Source of the DNA: Monarcha castaneiventris obscurior
Taxonomy: Eukaryota > Chordata > Aves > Passeriformes > Monarchidae
Assembly: GCA_026261815.1 (NCBI GenBank)
Contig: JAMPIT010000379.1
Coordinates: 20,634,501-20,698,500, forward strand
Length of the DNA: 64,000 bases
Direction: 5' to 3'
A program made the translations under genes and the position numbers. Position 1 is the first letter of the stretch; each line of letters begins with the position of its first letter. The notes beneath the pieces were generated by a model that had not been told where the DNA came from, made no database searches, and saw nothing but the letters and a program-made list of their open reading frames with translations. Of the stretch, positions 1 to 12,000 are shown piece after piece.

Positions 1-202
1 AAACAATATATTCTAATATAGATGTATTTTGCTAAAACAGGAAAAATTTGGATTTTCATGTTTAAATAGCAAACAAGAAATCATAATTAAATAAAGCACA
101 AAAGCTGAAGCAAAAGGAAAAAATGGGGAAAATGCATGTAAGGTAAGAAAAAGGCCTTTTTATTTTTAACTACCAGGTACTGTCAAGTATAAACCACGAT
201 CA
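1..202. other. AT-rich flank, nothing recognised
   Basis: AT-rich sequence before the first repeat. I see no open frame, repeat end or RNA structure that I can support. Confidence 0.5.
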
Positions 203-1110
203 TGTTGACAGGCCCTAGTAGCCCTGAACAGCCTCACCTGTGCTGTGGTAGCCCAGCCCACGGCTGGGCAGTCCAATGCCCATCAGATTGCCCATCCAAT
301 GGGGGGATGAATCAGAGCACCTGTCTGTGGGCAAGGCTCAGGTCAAAGGCTCAACCCCCAGTTCTGGAAAGTTCTTTGATACTCGGTTGTTCATTGGTTG
401 TTAGTTTTCCCCTCCCCTGTTTGTGCCTGATTGGAAGAATGTTACCAGGTTCCTCCCCCTATGTTATCATTCATTGGTTCTCCCTACATGCTCTTCCCTG
501 TTTTCCCCCATATAAAATGCATTGCATGGCATTGACTTTTGGCTTTTTTGTCCTTGATCCCGTTGGGGATGGACTTGTGGGAATGCTTTATTTTTGGGAG
601 TTTGGGATTGTGACAGCCTGCCTCCTTGGGGCATGCACTCCATGCCTGGAGCCAGTGCAGCCTATCGGCTGCCGAGAACGGACACACTTTGAGTGTTGTG
701 TCTGCAGGAAGGTCACTGGAGCCTCCCTCACAGGAGTGGTACTCCTGAGGCTGACCCTAAGTGACGCACCTGGACCTTCACCCACATCCCTGCCCATGGA
801 CTCAGTCTTGTTCCCACAGGTTTTGCTTGAGCCATACTGCAAGTAGATTTCTGACCAGCTTGTTCCCTTGCATTCTTGCCTTGTTGGTTGGACTTTCTGG
901 GTTGACACCAGGTGTTTTTTGTCACGTTGCTTATGATCATTGGATTGTTGGCAGGACTTGTTCCTGTCACCAGCCCTGCTCTGCTCACTTTCTTTGAGCA
1001 CAATGTGCCTTACAGGAGGGGGCACTGCCCTGCCCTTCCCTGCACTGGTGTGACTCTCAGCTCTCTCACAGACAGGGAAGATGCTGCTCCCTGACAGTAA
1101 ACTGTTACAC
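203..1110 (+). mobile_element. Probable avian ERV LTR, GC-rich, plus orientation
   Basis: A sharply bounded GC-rich island in AT-rich DNA. It begins with TGTTGACAGG at 203, as retroviral LTRs begin with TG. It contains several CCAAT or inverted CCAAT boxes (near 297, 391 and 472) and a clear TATA box, TATAAAAT, at 511-518, so an LTR U3 promoter reading rightward is the natural reading. Sequence downstream of the TATA box stays GC-rich to about 1110, ending near CTGTTACACA. I could not find a matching target-site duplication or an AATAAA signal, so the right edge and the U3/R/U5 division are uncertain. Open frames of 214 codons (202-846, +) and 174 codons (588-1112, -) overlap here. They look incidental: no retroviral domain is visible, and they run through promoter-like sequence. 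It could instead be an LTR plus some leader sequence. Confidence 0.55.
511..518 (+). promoter_or_regulatory. TATA box of the putative LTR
   Basis: TATAAAAT preceded by a CT-rich tract and by CCAAT-type motifs upstream, the spacing expected of an LTR promoter. Activity is inferred only; the element is old and solo. Confidence 0.45.
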
Positions 1111-3189
1111 ACTTCCTGCTGTGAATTGCTGCAAGAATTAGCAAGGTTTGGTTTTAACCATTATTGACCTTTAAAAACTTCTCTGAAAGTAATAGTTCCT
1201 ATCTGTGTTTATCCTATGTGGTGTGATTGCAGTGTGTTTGAAGTGTTGTTCTTTGTTCTCGTATTTTGTTTTAAAAAATTGGCTAAGTTGGAATAAGATA
1301 ATAAGATATTAATACGAAAAAAACGTTAGTATGAATTACAGAGATGTGGTAAAGGAGAGAGGGATGGGAAGAAAAACTGAAGAAGAAGAGGAATGGATTA
1401 GTTAGTAGGTTATAAGTGCCTATAAAAATTAAATAGGTGGAAACAAAGAAGATGGGGAGGAATTACTTAAAATTACTAAGGGTGAGAAGGGCAAGAGTAG
1501 TAACCTGAAACTCAGACAGGAAGTAATAATTTACATATTAATACAGAAAGTTGTGATAGGTCAGTTAGAAAAAGGAATAAATTTGCTGACGAATATGGTT
1601 CTACTAATATTGCCTAAGGTGTCAGTGAGACTAACATAACACATAACCACATTAACAAAGTCAATACTTTTGCAGAAGAGTGAAATTAAGACAGAGTTGA
1701 TTTCCAAATTACTCTTTTATTATACTACAACCATGGATATTTTTATCCAGAAAGGGAAAGTAAAGCCTTTTTGTTTTTTGTTTGGGGTTTTTTAAATGTA
1801 TTTATTTTAAAGTCCATTTCCTGATTAATATTGTCCTGTGTGACTTTTTACAGCACACAACTCCTACATTTTGTGCTTGATGGTCTCCCTTGGACATTTA
1901 TTCTTGGATAAATACTGCATGACAGAAATTGTAGATGGTCTTCCTCCATCTGTTTTTCACTTAAGAAAAATTGAACTAAATTCAGTTCAAAAACAGACAT
2001 AGAAATCTGTTCAGTACATAGAAATCTGATTTTATTTTCTTTCTTCTTTTTTTTTTCTTTAGATTTTGGAAATAAACTATAAATCTCCAACAGTTTTATG
2101 AATATATAATATTTAGTTACTAGATCACAAAAAAATACACTTGAATACATTAAGTTTTACATTCTTACCAATGCCGTGATGGTTTGTTTGGTGAATCTGA
2201 TGAACAGCTCAAGTAGTAAAATTTTTAATGATATTTTGTGAATATACTGCTTCATATCAAAATGTTCTCTCTGTTTTGAATGTGCAAGTCTGTGCCAACT
2301 TTACGAAGGTTAACTTGGAAATTAAATGATCTGTTAATCATGCAGTTACTTCTGGATTATGTTGCTCTTTTTATTCACCAAATGTTTTCCTAAAATATTA
2401 CTTAAATTATGGTGATCAAGAAATCATTACAGTAGTTTTTCTCTGGAAGAGAACAGACAATAGTAAAGCATGGTAAGCAGTGCTTTCAGTTAGAAAAGTA
2501 CAATGCTTTGAGAAGATTTTTTTCAAACACAAGAAGGAGTGAATTAACCCATCATACGGTCCCTGGTGAGTAGGTTATAAGGAAGTAGTACAATGAGGTA
2601 CAGACAAATCCTAGAATTTCTGTTAGCAGTTGGTTTGAAAAGAAAAACTGTCAGAAAGGACTAAGGGGTCAAAGTTTCATTACAGTACTAGTGTATCATC
2701 ACTAGAAATACTGCATGTGGGTGTGTAATGCTTCAAGAAGTCACATAAACCTGATAATTTGGGATTCATTCATTATGGTGCATGGGAAAGTATTGCTAAA
2801 ATACTCCAGGAATGCTTCCTACACACTTAATTCATCCAGTCTACAGGAAAGGCTTAGTAGAAAAAATTTATCAGATGCGACTGGTGAATTCCACTGAAAT
2901 GTCCCTAATGCCATGAAAAATTCAAATAGAACTGACTTTGCTTATCTATATTTTCTTAACTAAACTAAAGTTTTCTTGTATGTAGGTATCCAGTTTTAAT
3001 GGCTTAGCTGATTCGTGGTAATATATTAATATGCTCACGATATTTCACATGGAATCTGAGCCTTAATAGGAACAAAGGGTAAAAAGTAAAACCACAGTGA
3101 TTTCAGGCAAAAGACATATTCAACAAGCAAAACATACTACTGAGAAAAATAAAATATATTAAAAACTTATATAAGACCCAAAGATATGT
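1111..3189. other. Gene-free stretch
   Basis: AT-rich sequence. It holds a purine-rich patch at about 1340-1500 and a T/G-rich low-complexity stretch at about 1765-1800. The open frames at 1848-2150 (-) and 2715-2897 (+) have no recognisable domain or low-bias composition and I do not call them genes. Confidence 0.5.
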
Positions 3190-3353
3190 GACCTGGTTTT
3201 TCTCAGAGTGCTGAAACTGTCTTCCCAGGACAGAGGTTATGGCATCAAGCCTGCCAGACTTAAAGTGCTCTCTCAAGCAAATGGTGTAATTCTTAGGGCT
3301 GTCCTGTGCAGCCTTGTAGGCCCCTTCCAATTCAGGATAGTCTGTGATATACA
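3190..3353 (+). mobile_element. CR1 LINE 3'-end fragment
   Basis: The order of motifs matches the 3' untranslated end of an avian CR1 subfamily: GGTTATGGCATCAAGCCTGC, then TGCTCTCTCAAGCAAATGG, then CTTAGGGCTGTCCTGTGCAG, then CCCCTTCCAATTCAGGATAG and the terminal TCTGTGAT. The copy is 5'-truncated to about 160 bp and diverged. The 83-codon minus-strand frame at 3103-3354 is its antisense shadow. Confidence 0.8.
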
Positions 3354-3570
3354 TTAGACCAGAGCCTTACTTTTTCTGCTTATATTCCTTAAGAAGTGAT
3401 ATGTCAGAAAGCTGCTATCAGAATGTTAATAAAATAATTAGGTTACATGGCTTCTATGCCTGAATGTGAAGATATCGAAAATGTAACCTAATTCAAGAAG
3501 TGTAGGATAATTAGAGGACTTAACTGCATTGACTGCGTTGCAGATCATGAAAAGGAGAACTTACGGACTG

Positions 3571-3575
3571 GATGT
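3571..3575 (+). repeat. Left target-site duplication GATGT
   Basis: The 5-bp sequence GATGT immediately left of the LTR is repeated immediately right of it at 4106-4110. A 5-bp duplication fits an ERVL-type integrase. Confidence 0.75.
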
Positions 3576-3834
3576 TATTCTGATTTTGACTGGGATAGAA
3601 TTTATTTTCTTCTCTGTAGCTGGTACAGTGCTGTGTTTTGTATTCAGTGTGAGAATAAAGTTGATAATGCACAGATATTGTGGCTGTTACTAAGTGGTGC
3701 TTACCCTAAGTCCATGACTTTCCAGTTTTTCATGCTCTGCCTGTGAACAGGTGCACCAGAAGCTGAGAGGGAGCACAGCCACGGGAGCTGAGCTGAACCA
3801 GCCAAAGGGATATTTCATAGAACATCGGGTTTGG

Positions 3835-3842
3835 TATATAAA
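3835..3842 (+). promoter_or_regulatory. LTR TATA box
   Basis: TATATAAA, followed about 135 bp later by the ATTAAA hexamer. This gives the expected U3-R layout of the solo LTR. Confidence 0.6.
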
Positions 3843-3977
3843 CTGGGAGGAGCTACTGGGAAGTGGGAGGAAGTCAACAGGTGATTACCAATTGTAATGT
3901 GTATCACTTGTTTCTCTTGGGATTTATGTCCCTCTTACTATTATTATTATTTTTTTTGAATTACTTTTGTTTCCATT

Positions 3978-3983
3978 ATTAAA
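3978..3983 (+). terminator. LTR polyadenylation signal ATTAAA
   Basis: ATTAAA followed by ACTGTTCTTGTCTTAACTGA, the usual position of the polyadenylation hexamer in this LTR family. Confidence 0.55.
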
Positions 3984-4105
3984 CTGTTCTTGTCTTAACT
4001 GACAAGGTTCTTTTTCTTTCCTGATTCTCCTCCCCAGCTCATTGGTTGGGGAGAGGACTGAGCAGCTACATGTATTTAGTTAACAGCTGGGGTTAAACCA
4101 TGACA

Positions 4106-4110
4106 GATGT
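4106..4110 (+). repeat. Right target-site duplication GATGT
   Basis: Perfect copy of the 5-bp sequence at 3571-3575, abutting the LTR end. Confidence 0.75.
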
Positions 4111-7100
4111 TTGCAAGTGGTGTCATAAAGAATCAGTTCTGGAAACATTTTGAAAATGTCAATGATGCTCAAACTATGAAAGTACAATGAAGGGTATTTA
4201 TGACATGAATTTTGAATCATCTATACATAGCAAGATGAGGTAAGCTATTTTGGAAGCTGCAATAATAGGGATGAACTAAATTGTAAAAGTGTAAAGTTCA
4301 AGGTTTATGTATCTGAGATTATTAATGAGAATTCAGAATGGAGCTGTGATCTAATCCCTTGTAAGTAAGGAAAAATGTAATTAATCACAAAAGTGATACA
4401 GCCCTGAATGAGGAGAATATGACCACAAGTACAAAAGACAAATAATTGCCAGTAAAAATGATGAAACATTACTTTGGAAGAGCGTTGTTTTGCTTGTCTT
4501 TCTGAAGAAGTCAAATAAGGAATTTTTTTTTTTTGACTGAAACTTCTGTCATTGCTGTACTTCAAGGCAGAAAAGGGCTTAATCAAAATGACAAAATAAG
4601 GCTAGAAAGGTAATAGAAAATATATATCACAGAGATGTCTTGACTGGGAATACAAGAACACAGTACTCATAAACTCAATTTCACATTTTAAGAAGAAGGA
4701 AAACATTATTTGTTGTAAATTTAGTTTTGCAATGTGCTGAATGATGGACTCTATTACAAGAGCAATGTATATCCTAAAATTAGTCTATCTAGGCCTATTA
4801 GTGAAGCTGAGTTTACATAGTTTTGTGTCCTTTGACATAATTTTTAGCTGTTACTTTGATAAGTATATGAAACAGTAAGATTAACTCAAAAACATTGTTA
4901 AAAGGTAAAAAGTCATCTACCTTTAAAAATGATTTCTTACTAACCTCATTATTTCTGAGTGCTGTGAAATCAGATTTGTGTCATAAATACAGAATTCATG
5001 AAGAGAAAAGATCTATTAAAGAGCAAATCATCCAGATTCTGAAATACTATAAATTATCATCTGAGACAGATGTGTTTAAACATCTCATTTCAATTTGTTT
5101 AAACTGCACTGCCGGTTCATGAATGATTAAATCCATGAGCAAATAAAATAATGAGAGAATTTTCTTCAATAAGATCAAAATCACTAGGTATGAAATAAAG
5201 ACTCTTACTTCCTTAAATACAAATTTTATACCCTGGTAGTATGTATGTATAAAATTTCTATTACAATAAAACCTATATTTTAATGTAGTGCAGTACATGT
5301 CAAAAATTATACAAAATTAGATCATAAAACCCTTTCAAGTCATATGTTATTTTTGGTAGTGTTCAGATGTTCTGTGAGACAGAAATAAGCAAGAATCAGG
5401 AGTTTGCCATCACTATTAAATAAGTCTCTTCCTGAGTACAAGGAATAAAAAGTTTTGTTTTGTTTTATACAACAGCAAACAACTTTTGGAAGTCTGCCAA
5501 TTTCCAAATGGATTATAATTGAGTATTTTAAACTCTAGAAAGCAGGGTCTCATTTAAGGTTGTGTTTGTGTGAGTGCATAAAGCCAGAGCCAGATTTCAG
5601 TTTTGCTAGGTTGCTTAGGAAATAATATTTAAATGTGATCATGCATCACCAGCAGTTTTTTTGGTTCACATAGATCAATATGGACCAAATCCTGACATCC
5701 TTACTCTGGGACAATATTCACTAAAGTCATAAAGTGGGAGAATTTTGTGGTAGATGTGGCCCAAAGAGAGGATCTATGGGAAGTTATTGCAGGCACTGGA
5801 AGGCAGTTAGAACAATGAACTCCTTGTACTCCAAGGATAGAGATGAGATTAAAGTTTGATATTCAGTGCCATGCCAGGTTATGAAGTTAGGTCATTAACT
5901 ATTAATCCTGAGAAATGAGTACTGACCTTAATGCATGTGTGGGTTCACTCTTCTGTTAATGAGCATAACTGTACCGATCTCCTTGGCTACTTGATGTGTA
6001 CAAGAATAATGATAACACAAAATATGATATAAAGTAGTGTATTAAAATTCAATACCGTCTTCGTCATTTTCATGATGAACCTATTTTAAAGTCTGCATTC
6101 AATTGTAAGAAAAAATATAAAACATAACAAGTTGAAAATATGTTTCTAGTAGCATTATTCTGCTAAACAAACAGACAATGATGACATTAGATAAAAGTCA
6201 GATGCCATATGTCAGAGTAAGCTAAGAAGGGTTGTTCTTTCTACCCGTTTAACCCTCTGAAATGCAGAGAATATAAGATTTTATGTGATTTTCCTAGAAA
6301 AAAAATATAGGTACCTCAGCTTTCCAAAGTCTGATATAATTATAAATATTTCATAGGTAAATATACTGCAGGGTGTTTTATCAATATATTGCAAAGGATG
6401 GTTTCATGCAGACAGCTATAGACAACTTTCTATAGTGACAAGTTTTCATTTATCATGTTTCCTTTTATAGACTACTTTTCTGTCAGCAGGAGGTTCAAAT
6501 TCAAAGTTTTTCTTGTTGCTTTAAAGTCTTAGACTAAAAAATGTAAGATATTCTTAGGTTGTTTATATACAAATATGCAACAATTAAGAAAAACCAAAAT
6601 TATTCCAGAGCTCTGCTGTAGCTATGGCAACCACCTTCCACTGTACTTCATTTAGATAAATAAATCTGACAGCTAATAAGAATGAGTTTTAACATATTTT
6701 ATTCATGATGGAATTTCTTGAATGTTATTTTCTTGGGAAAATACATTAAAAAAATGTATTACTTCTCCATTAAGAGAAAGGATCTCTACCAGAAATAGTG
6801 TGTTCTATAACTTAATGTTCAATTTTAGTTTCTACATATGAAGTTTAAAATGCATTGTGCCTTTGTTCTTTATTTTACTCGGCTGGGGAAACTGGACTTT
6901 GGCAAAAGTCTTAGCTCCAGTGAAACTATATATTTCAAAGTAGTTCACCAATGTGCCTTTGGTATCTCAATCTCCTCTATCTTATATATAGATAACTTAT
7001 ACATACATATTTTACAGTCAGGACCCAGTGAATCAAAAGACAGAGCCATTTATAAATTTAGAAATTTAAAAATATGCTGTGAAATCAGGTCTGTGTTAGT

Positions 7101-8168
7101 GCTGTTCAGTGCCAGTTTACACCTATTTACTTCAGCATTGCCATCATCCCACTTACACGTCGACAGTCCTTTTCCTTTTGATGATACTGATTCTTCCCTG
7201 ATGCCACAGAGAATTAATCCCTGAAGGACATTTACCCAGCAGAAAACTCTCTTACAAAAGAAAAGGATAGCATGTGTCAGTTTCAGACAAGACCTAAGTT
7301 TAGATTCCTAACTTGGGTCAATGGAAACGATTCCCCATAAATACTCTCAGAACAAGAACATAGTTCAATACTCTTAATCACCTGAAAGTCTCTGAAATCT
7401 CAAACTTTTTCTTTTAAAAAGTTATTCACTAAATGTGAAAATACCTTTGAAACTCAAGACTGCAAACCACATTGAAATCAGAAGGCAACCTTCCCATTGA
7501 CTATAATATACATTAAAACTGTCATTTGATAATTTTTTCCTAGTTTTGTAAAACATTGGCTTATTATTTCAGAACCTATAGCACAGGTAGAAAAATAATG
7601 TTCATATAATGCTGAAGTACAAAAAACCCTCTTGTTCTCAGACAGAGAAATAATTAGATATTTTTAATATGTCCCCAAAGATGCATTCAAGAGCAGTGAA
7701 TGTGTGTTATTGTTTTAAAATGTATCCTTACAAAGCACACTAAAATGAATATATTTAATAGAACTTTGAAAATCTTCATGAAAACATCAGAAAAATTTCA
7801 CTTTGAAGTGAAATGAAGTTCTGAAACTCTCAGTGCCTCACGCCAGTAACTCAATAAAGCTTTGAAATAGAATACATGGTAAATATATGACTTACAGTGC
7901 CTTAATTATTTAGACTTTTGTATCAAGAGTCTCTGTGGGCAAATCATAAAACACAAAGTTTAGAACTAGAAATCTCTTTAATTTTTCTTCTCAACCATCT
8001 CCAAGAAAGGCAGTATTATCTCAAAATACTTTACTAAAATAATACTACTTTTTCAGTCATGGTCAATTGCTTTGAAGCCGGATTGAGTGTCATGCATTCT
8101 TCATCTGATGGCTTTTAAAAACGTGAAACAATGTAAAAGATTAAGAAATCATTCCAGTTTGTATTATA
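4111..8168. other. Gene-free AT-rich stretch
   Basis: Four kilobases without a recognisable repeat or gene. The largest frame (6838-7224, +, 128 codons) has no domain I recognise. A minus-strand pair of splice-like sites at about 7885-7922 (TTTGCCCACAG acceptor, GTAAGT donor) encloses 38 bp with stops in every frame. An RFX-like half site, TATGGCAAC, lies near 6622. Confidence 0.5.
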
Positions 8169-8175
8169 ACTTCAA

Positions 8176-8734
8176 TGTCATGGCTGGCTTGTGGTACTCA
8201 CCCAGCTCTTCCCTCAATCGCTCAACTCAGATGGAGAAAATAAGGTGAAAATGGGTTGAGATAAAGGCAGTTTACTAAAGAAAAAGGCCAAATGTGAAAG
8301 CACATGAGATTAAGCAAAAAGATTTGTTTTCTACTTCCCATGAGTAGTCATTGTCCAGCAATCTCTTGGTAAGTAGGGCCTCAGAGTGCTTAGCGATCTC
8401 TTGCTAAGACAAAAGCCTTGATAACAAATGCCACCTCTGTTTCCTCTTTTCTGTGAGCTGTCATTCCTGAGCGCAATGCTCTAGGGTATGCAATATCTCT
8501 GGAGTCAGCTGTCCTGGCTCCGTCCCCTCCCAGCCTTTTGCCCACTCCCACACTGCTGGCTTTTGGGGTTATGGGAATGTTGAGGAGACAGTGCTGATGC
8601 TGTGGGAGCAGCTCTCAGCCGTGGCCAAAACACTGTTGGTGTTACCAATGCCATTCCATCTACCAGTACAAACCACAGCGCTTATGGGAGCTCCTACGGG
8701 AAAAGTTACCTCCATGCCAGCCTGACCTTGTGCA
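8176..8734 (-). mobile_element. Solo LTR, avian ERVL-like, minus orientation
   Basis: On the plus strand it begins TGTCATGG at 8176, the complement of the family's 3' end. It then shows GGTTGAGATAAAGGCAGTTT (complement of the polyadenylation region), CTACTTCCCATGAGTAG, GTCAGCTGTCCTGGCTCCGT and CCCTCCCAGC. It finishes with ACAAACCACAGCGCT and CCAGCCTGACCTTGTGCA at 8734, complement of the LTR 5' end. ACTTC lies at 8735-8739 and again at 8169-8173, two bases short of the left end; this is a possible 5-bp target duplication with a small insertion. TATA and polyadenylation motifs are decayed. The 60-codon frame at 8569-8751 is a by-product. Confidence 0.85.
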
Positions 8735-8899
8735 ACTTCCACCTTTAACACCGGTTCTCTAAGGCTTTTTCACGGCAATCTTAGAAAGATATACAATGTT
8801 CTTACCAATTTGCTTCCTATATTTTAACTTAAACAAACATTAAATAACCCAGCAAACTTTGCAAAAGCACTCTTAGTGCTAAATCATTTATTGTGTACT

Positions 8900-9026
8900 T
8901 GTGCTGGTTTTGGGTGAAATAGTTTTATTCACAGTAGCTGTTGTGGGGCTGTGTTTTCAATTTGTGATGAAATCAGTGTTGGTAACACGAGGACATTTTC
9001 ACTACTGATCTTACACAGTCAAGGCC
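8900..9026 (+). mobile_element. Truncated LTR head, avian ERVL-like, plus orientation
   Basis: TGTGCTGGTTTTGGGTGAAA, then CAGTAGCTGTTGTGGGGCTG, then CAGTGTTGGTAACACGAGGA, then CTTACACAGTCAAGGCC. These follow the order of the first ~130 bp of the same broad LTR class. The similarity stops after AAGGCC, so the rest of the LTR is missing. It faces the minus-strand LTR at 8176-8734 head to head, 165 bp apart. Confidence 0.8.
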
Positions 9027-12000
9027 TAATTAAGTATATATTCTTTTTTTAAAAATACCAAATTTCAGGTAACAGGCATCCGAAATATATCATCCCCAGT
9101 TCATTTTTTAGGAAAAAACCAAATATATGTGATAGTTGCAGTTAAAATTTTTAGAGTAAATCTGGTAGAGATTACACATTCTTTAGACCACCAGAAAATC
9201 ATTGTATAATATAGTGGTATATTTATCCTTTAAATTAGCCAGTCCTGTACTGGAAAAAAACATTTGTTCCAATCTGCTAATTGCTGAAATAATGTTGTGT
9301 TTGTGTGAATAGTACAAAATACTGAAAAGAAAACCCAAGTTTCCATAGCAATTGTTCAGTGCCACAAAAGACTAAACTGGTCAGAATTTTTTTCAGGGAA
9401 ATTGAATGTATTATTCAGTCATTAACAGTTTTCCTCATTTAGGGAACTCTGAGAGAAACAATTTTTTTCCACAATGCAGCTCTTCTTCCAAGAAATACTG
9501 AGTTATTTAATTTTGGTATTTCAGTCCACAGCAATTCAGAACACACTTCATCTCCATTTTCTCTTAGATGCAGAGTTCTTATTTTGAAAATGATGATCTT
9601 ACTTTAGTTTTGTTTCTCTGAAATTTAGTATCTTCCCTGTATAGAAATAAACATATAAAAGCAGGAATGCAGATGTATAAATGTGTTGTAAAAATGTACA
9701 AATATTAATTGAAAATAAACATGAACATTTAATTACAAACGTTTCACTAGACTGCTAATTTGTAACACTGGGTTTGAATTTACTTGTATAAATACAGACT
9801 TTTTAAACTATTCTAAACCTGCTTCAAAGATCTAGTTATACAACAACTGAAATAGCTGACATATTTGAGCAGAGTTCTCAGTTGCAGAACTGCTATCAAG
9901 AGAATTTTGTGAGAGCACTTTAAACTTTTGTTTTGAATCCTTTCTCTCCACATTGTAACTCATAATATTTTAAGATTTTTCAGGAGGATGTGTTTGGAGA
10001 CAGATATGAAATATTCTTTGCAGTTCTTTTCAATGAACATGATATCCACAGCAGTGGATCGATGATGCAATTTTTGATTGCAATAAAAATAACAGACTAG
10101 AATGCTATTCATTATTATTGGTAAATATCTCTAAACATGAGGTCTGCTTTACTAATATTACCTTGTTATTATGGTCAATACCACTTCTCTAACTTCTAGA
10201 TAGAACACACAATAAATATGTATCCATAAAATCTCTTGGAAGTATATATGCATAGTGCTGAGGTGAGATGGCTGCTGCCATCCCTAATGCCCCTTTGCCA
10301 GGTCTGCCTAATCAACAGAAGCAATATATTCTTAACTAATCTGTTGAAACTTTTAATTAATATCCACGCTATATACTTATAAGATATCGGGCACAGAGAT
10401 ATGTTTAATTTATTATTCTTTCACACCTAATTAAAGTCACAAATTAGTATATGCAACAGGATATTTCCTGTCAGCAGAGTTAATTTTAATACAAGAAGGG
10501 GACAGTGACATAATCTGAGATGTGATTTATCTGCAAATCCTGAACACATTCTAAAGGAGACTGTCATGAATGCTCATTTACACTAATCTGTCTTTGTCAC
10601 CGATCTGTCCATGATCACAATAATGGGGTTTTGTGATCAAAATAAGTATGTTTCAAACAAATGCATGCAAGTACAGTCTGATATCATGCTACCTGGAAAG
10701 AGATTATTCTTTGTCAAAAATAGTAAATCTCAGTTACTAAGTCAGTAATTTACAGGGTTTCTTCAAAATAAGTGCATACATACCATGGTGAGTTTTCAAC
10801 AAAAGTTTTCTGAGGAAATGATTCTATCTCATCCAATTACGTCTCAGTGACTTTTTTTTTAAATTTTCTAGGTGAATTTCAGTCAAATGCATCACAATAG
10901 CATTAATAACATGAGACTTAATTACACACCAAAGTCCCCAAAATACCTGACTAAACAGAATTTCTAAGCATATGATGAGGATATTTCATGGAGATGACAT
11001 TATTATTTTTGGACTAGAAAATGGAGGTGTCTGTTATAGGAAAGGGTTTACCACACCTCATAAACGTATTCCTATGTCAGAATCCACTTAAATACATTAT
11101 ATGTAGAGGGAAGCAGTAATGAATGTGAAATGTACAATTACAATTTGAGCCTTATGGAATTGAAATTAGGCAGTATGCAAAAGCCATCTGGCACTGAGGC
11201 TACATATACTTGCCATTGCTGTATTGAAAATGCTCATGGTCAAGAAAAAATTGCCAGTTTAACACCAAGGACACATCTGGATAGATGTAGATCTAGTGAG
11301 AACTGGTGGCATTGAACAGCTGGGAGATTATTCACAAAGAACAACTTTTCAGAAGGCAATAAATTAAAAGGAAAGAAAAGGCCACTTTGTTCTGATCTTT
11401 GTTAAATACTGAGTTCAAGACATCCATGAACTCAAAATCTGGCCTATAAACAGTAAAAGAGAGGGTTGTCAAAAAAGATGGGCGGTCCTCTGGTCTAATA
11501 GCAAAATTATGAGAAAGCAGGGACCAGTACTTCAACTTCTCTTTATCCCCCTCAAAGTCCATCCCTGGATTTTCATGTGGGAAGGAACTGCTGGAGTTTC
11601 TCCTGAAGCATGAGGAAAAAGGTGACGTTACATGAGAGGTCTCAACGAATGCTTCAAATGTTATTGGTTCATATTTTCAAATGTACTAAGACTTGGAAAC
11701 TTTACAAATGCCACAGAAAAATCTCTTCAAGGCAGACTTTGAATATTTGAAGTTCAGAAGCATTCTCAGAAGCATGCTGATACTGGCTTAGGGCAGGAAT
11801 TTTTATGAATATTCTTCTAAGATTTCAAACCCATAGTCTAACCGTAATATTAACTGCTGCCTGGGAAATAATGCAGAAGAGATATGGCCGTCTGAAAACA
11901 AAAAATATGAATCCATGCAAGCAATAAAAAATAGTTTACAAACAGTGGCCAAAAAGCCTACGCAGAGACAAAAGTCCTTAGAGCTGTGCAAAACTTGTCA

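Larger units (their letters stand above)
3576..4105 (+). mobile_element. Solo LTR, avian ERVL-like, plus orientation
   Basis: A 530-bp solo LTR. The left end aligns with the usual avian start TGTCCTGGTTT...CTGGGATAG, with the first dinucleotide changed from TG to TA. It continues with GTAGCTGGTACAGTGCTGTG and GGAGGGAGCACAGCCA-like (here GAGGGAGCACAGCCACGG), then CCAAAGGGATATT. A TATA box, TATATAAA, lies at 3835-3842 and an ATTAAA polyadenylation hexamer at 3978-3983. The right end is GGGGTTAAACCATGACA, the hallmark end of this bird LTR family. It is flanked by GATGT on both sides, so both boundaries are secure. No internal retroviral sequence remains, so it formed by LTR-LTR recombination. 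The family name (ERVL-like) comes from memory of avian repeats. Confidence 0.9.

Noticed and set aside
202..846. 214-codon plus-strand open frame, the longest in the window
   Set aside because: It lies in an LTR-like, GC-rich block, spans the TATA box, and has no retroviral or host protein signature. An overlapping 174-codon antisense frame shows that the region is simply stop-poor.
6610..6632. X-box-like GTAGCTATGGCAACC motif
   Set aside because: One half site fits the RFX motif but the other does not, and no gene start is nearby.
6838..7224. 128-codon plus-strand frame
   Set aside because: No domain, no supporting splice or promoter context, AT-rich composition like its surroundings.
7885..7922. 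Minus-strand segment between good splice-like sites (TTTGCCCACAG and GTAAGT)
   Set aside because: 38 bp with stops in all three frames and no partner exons nearby; kept only as a note.
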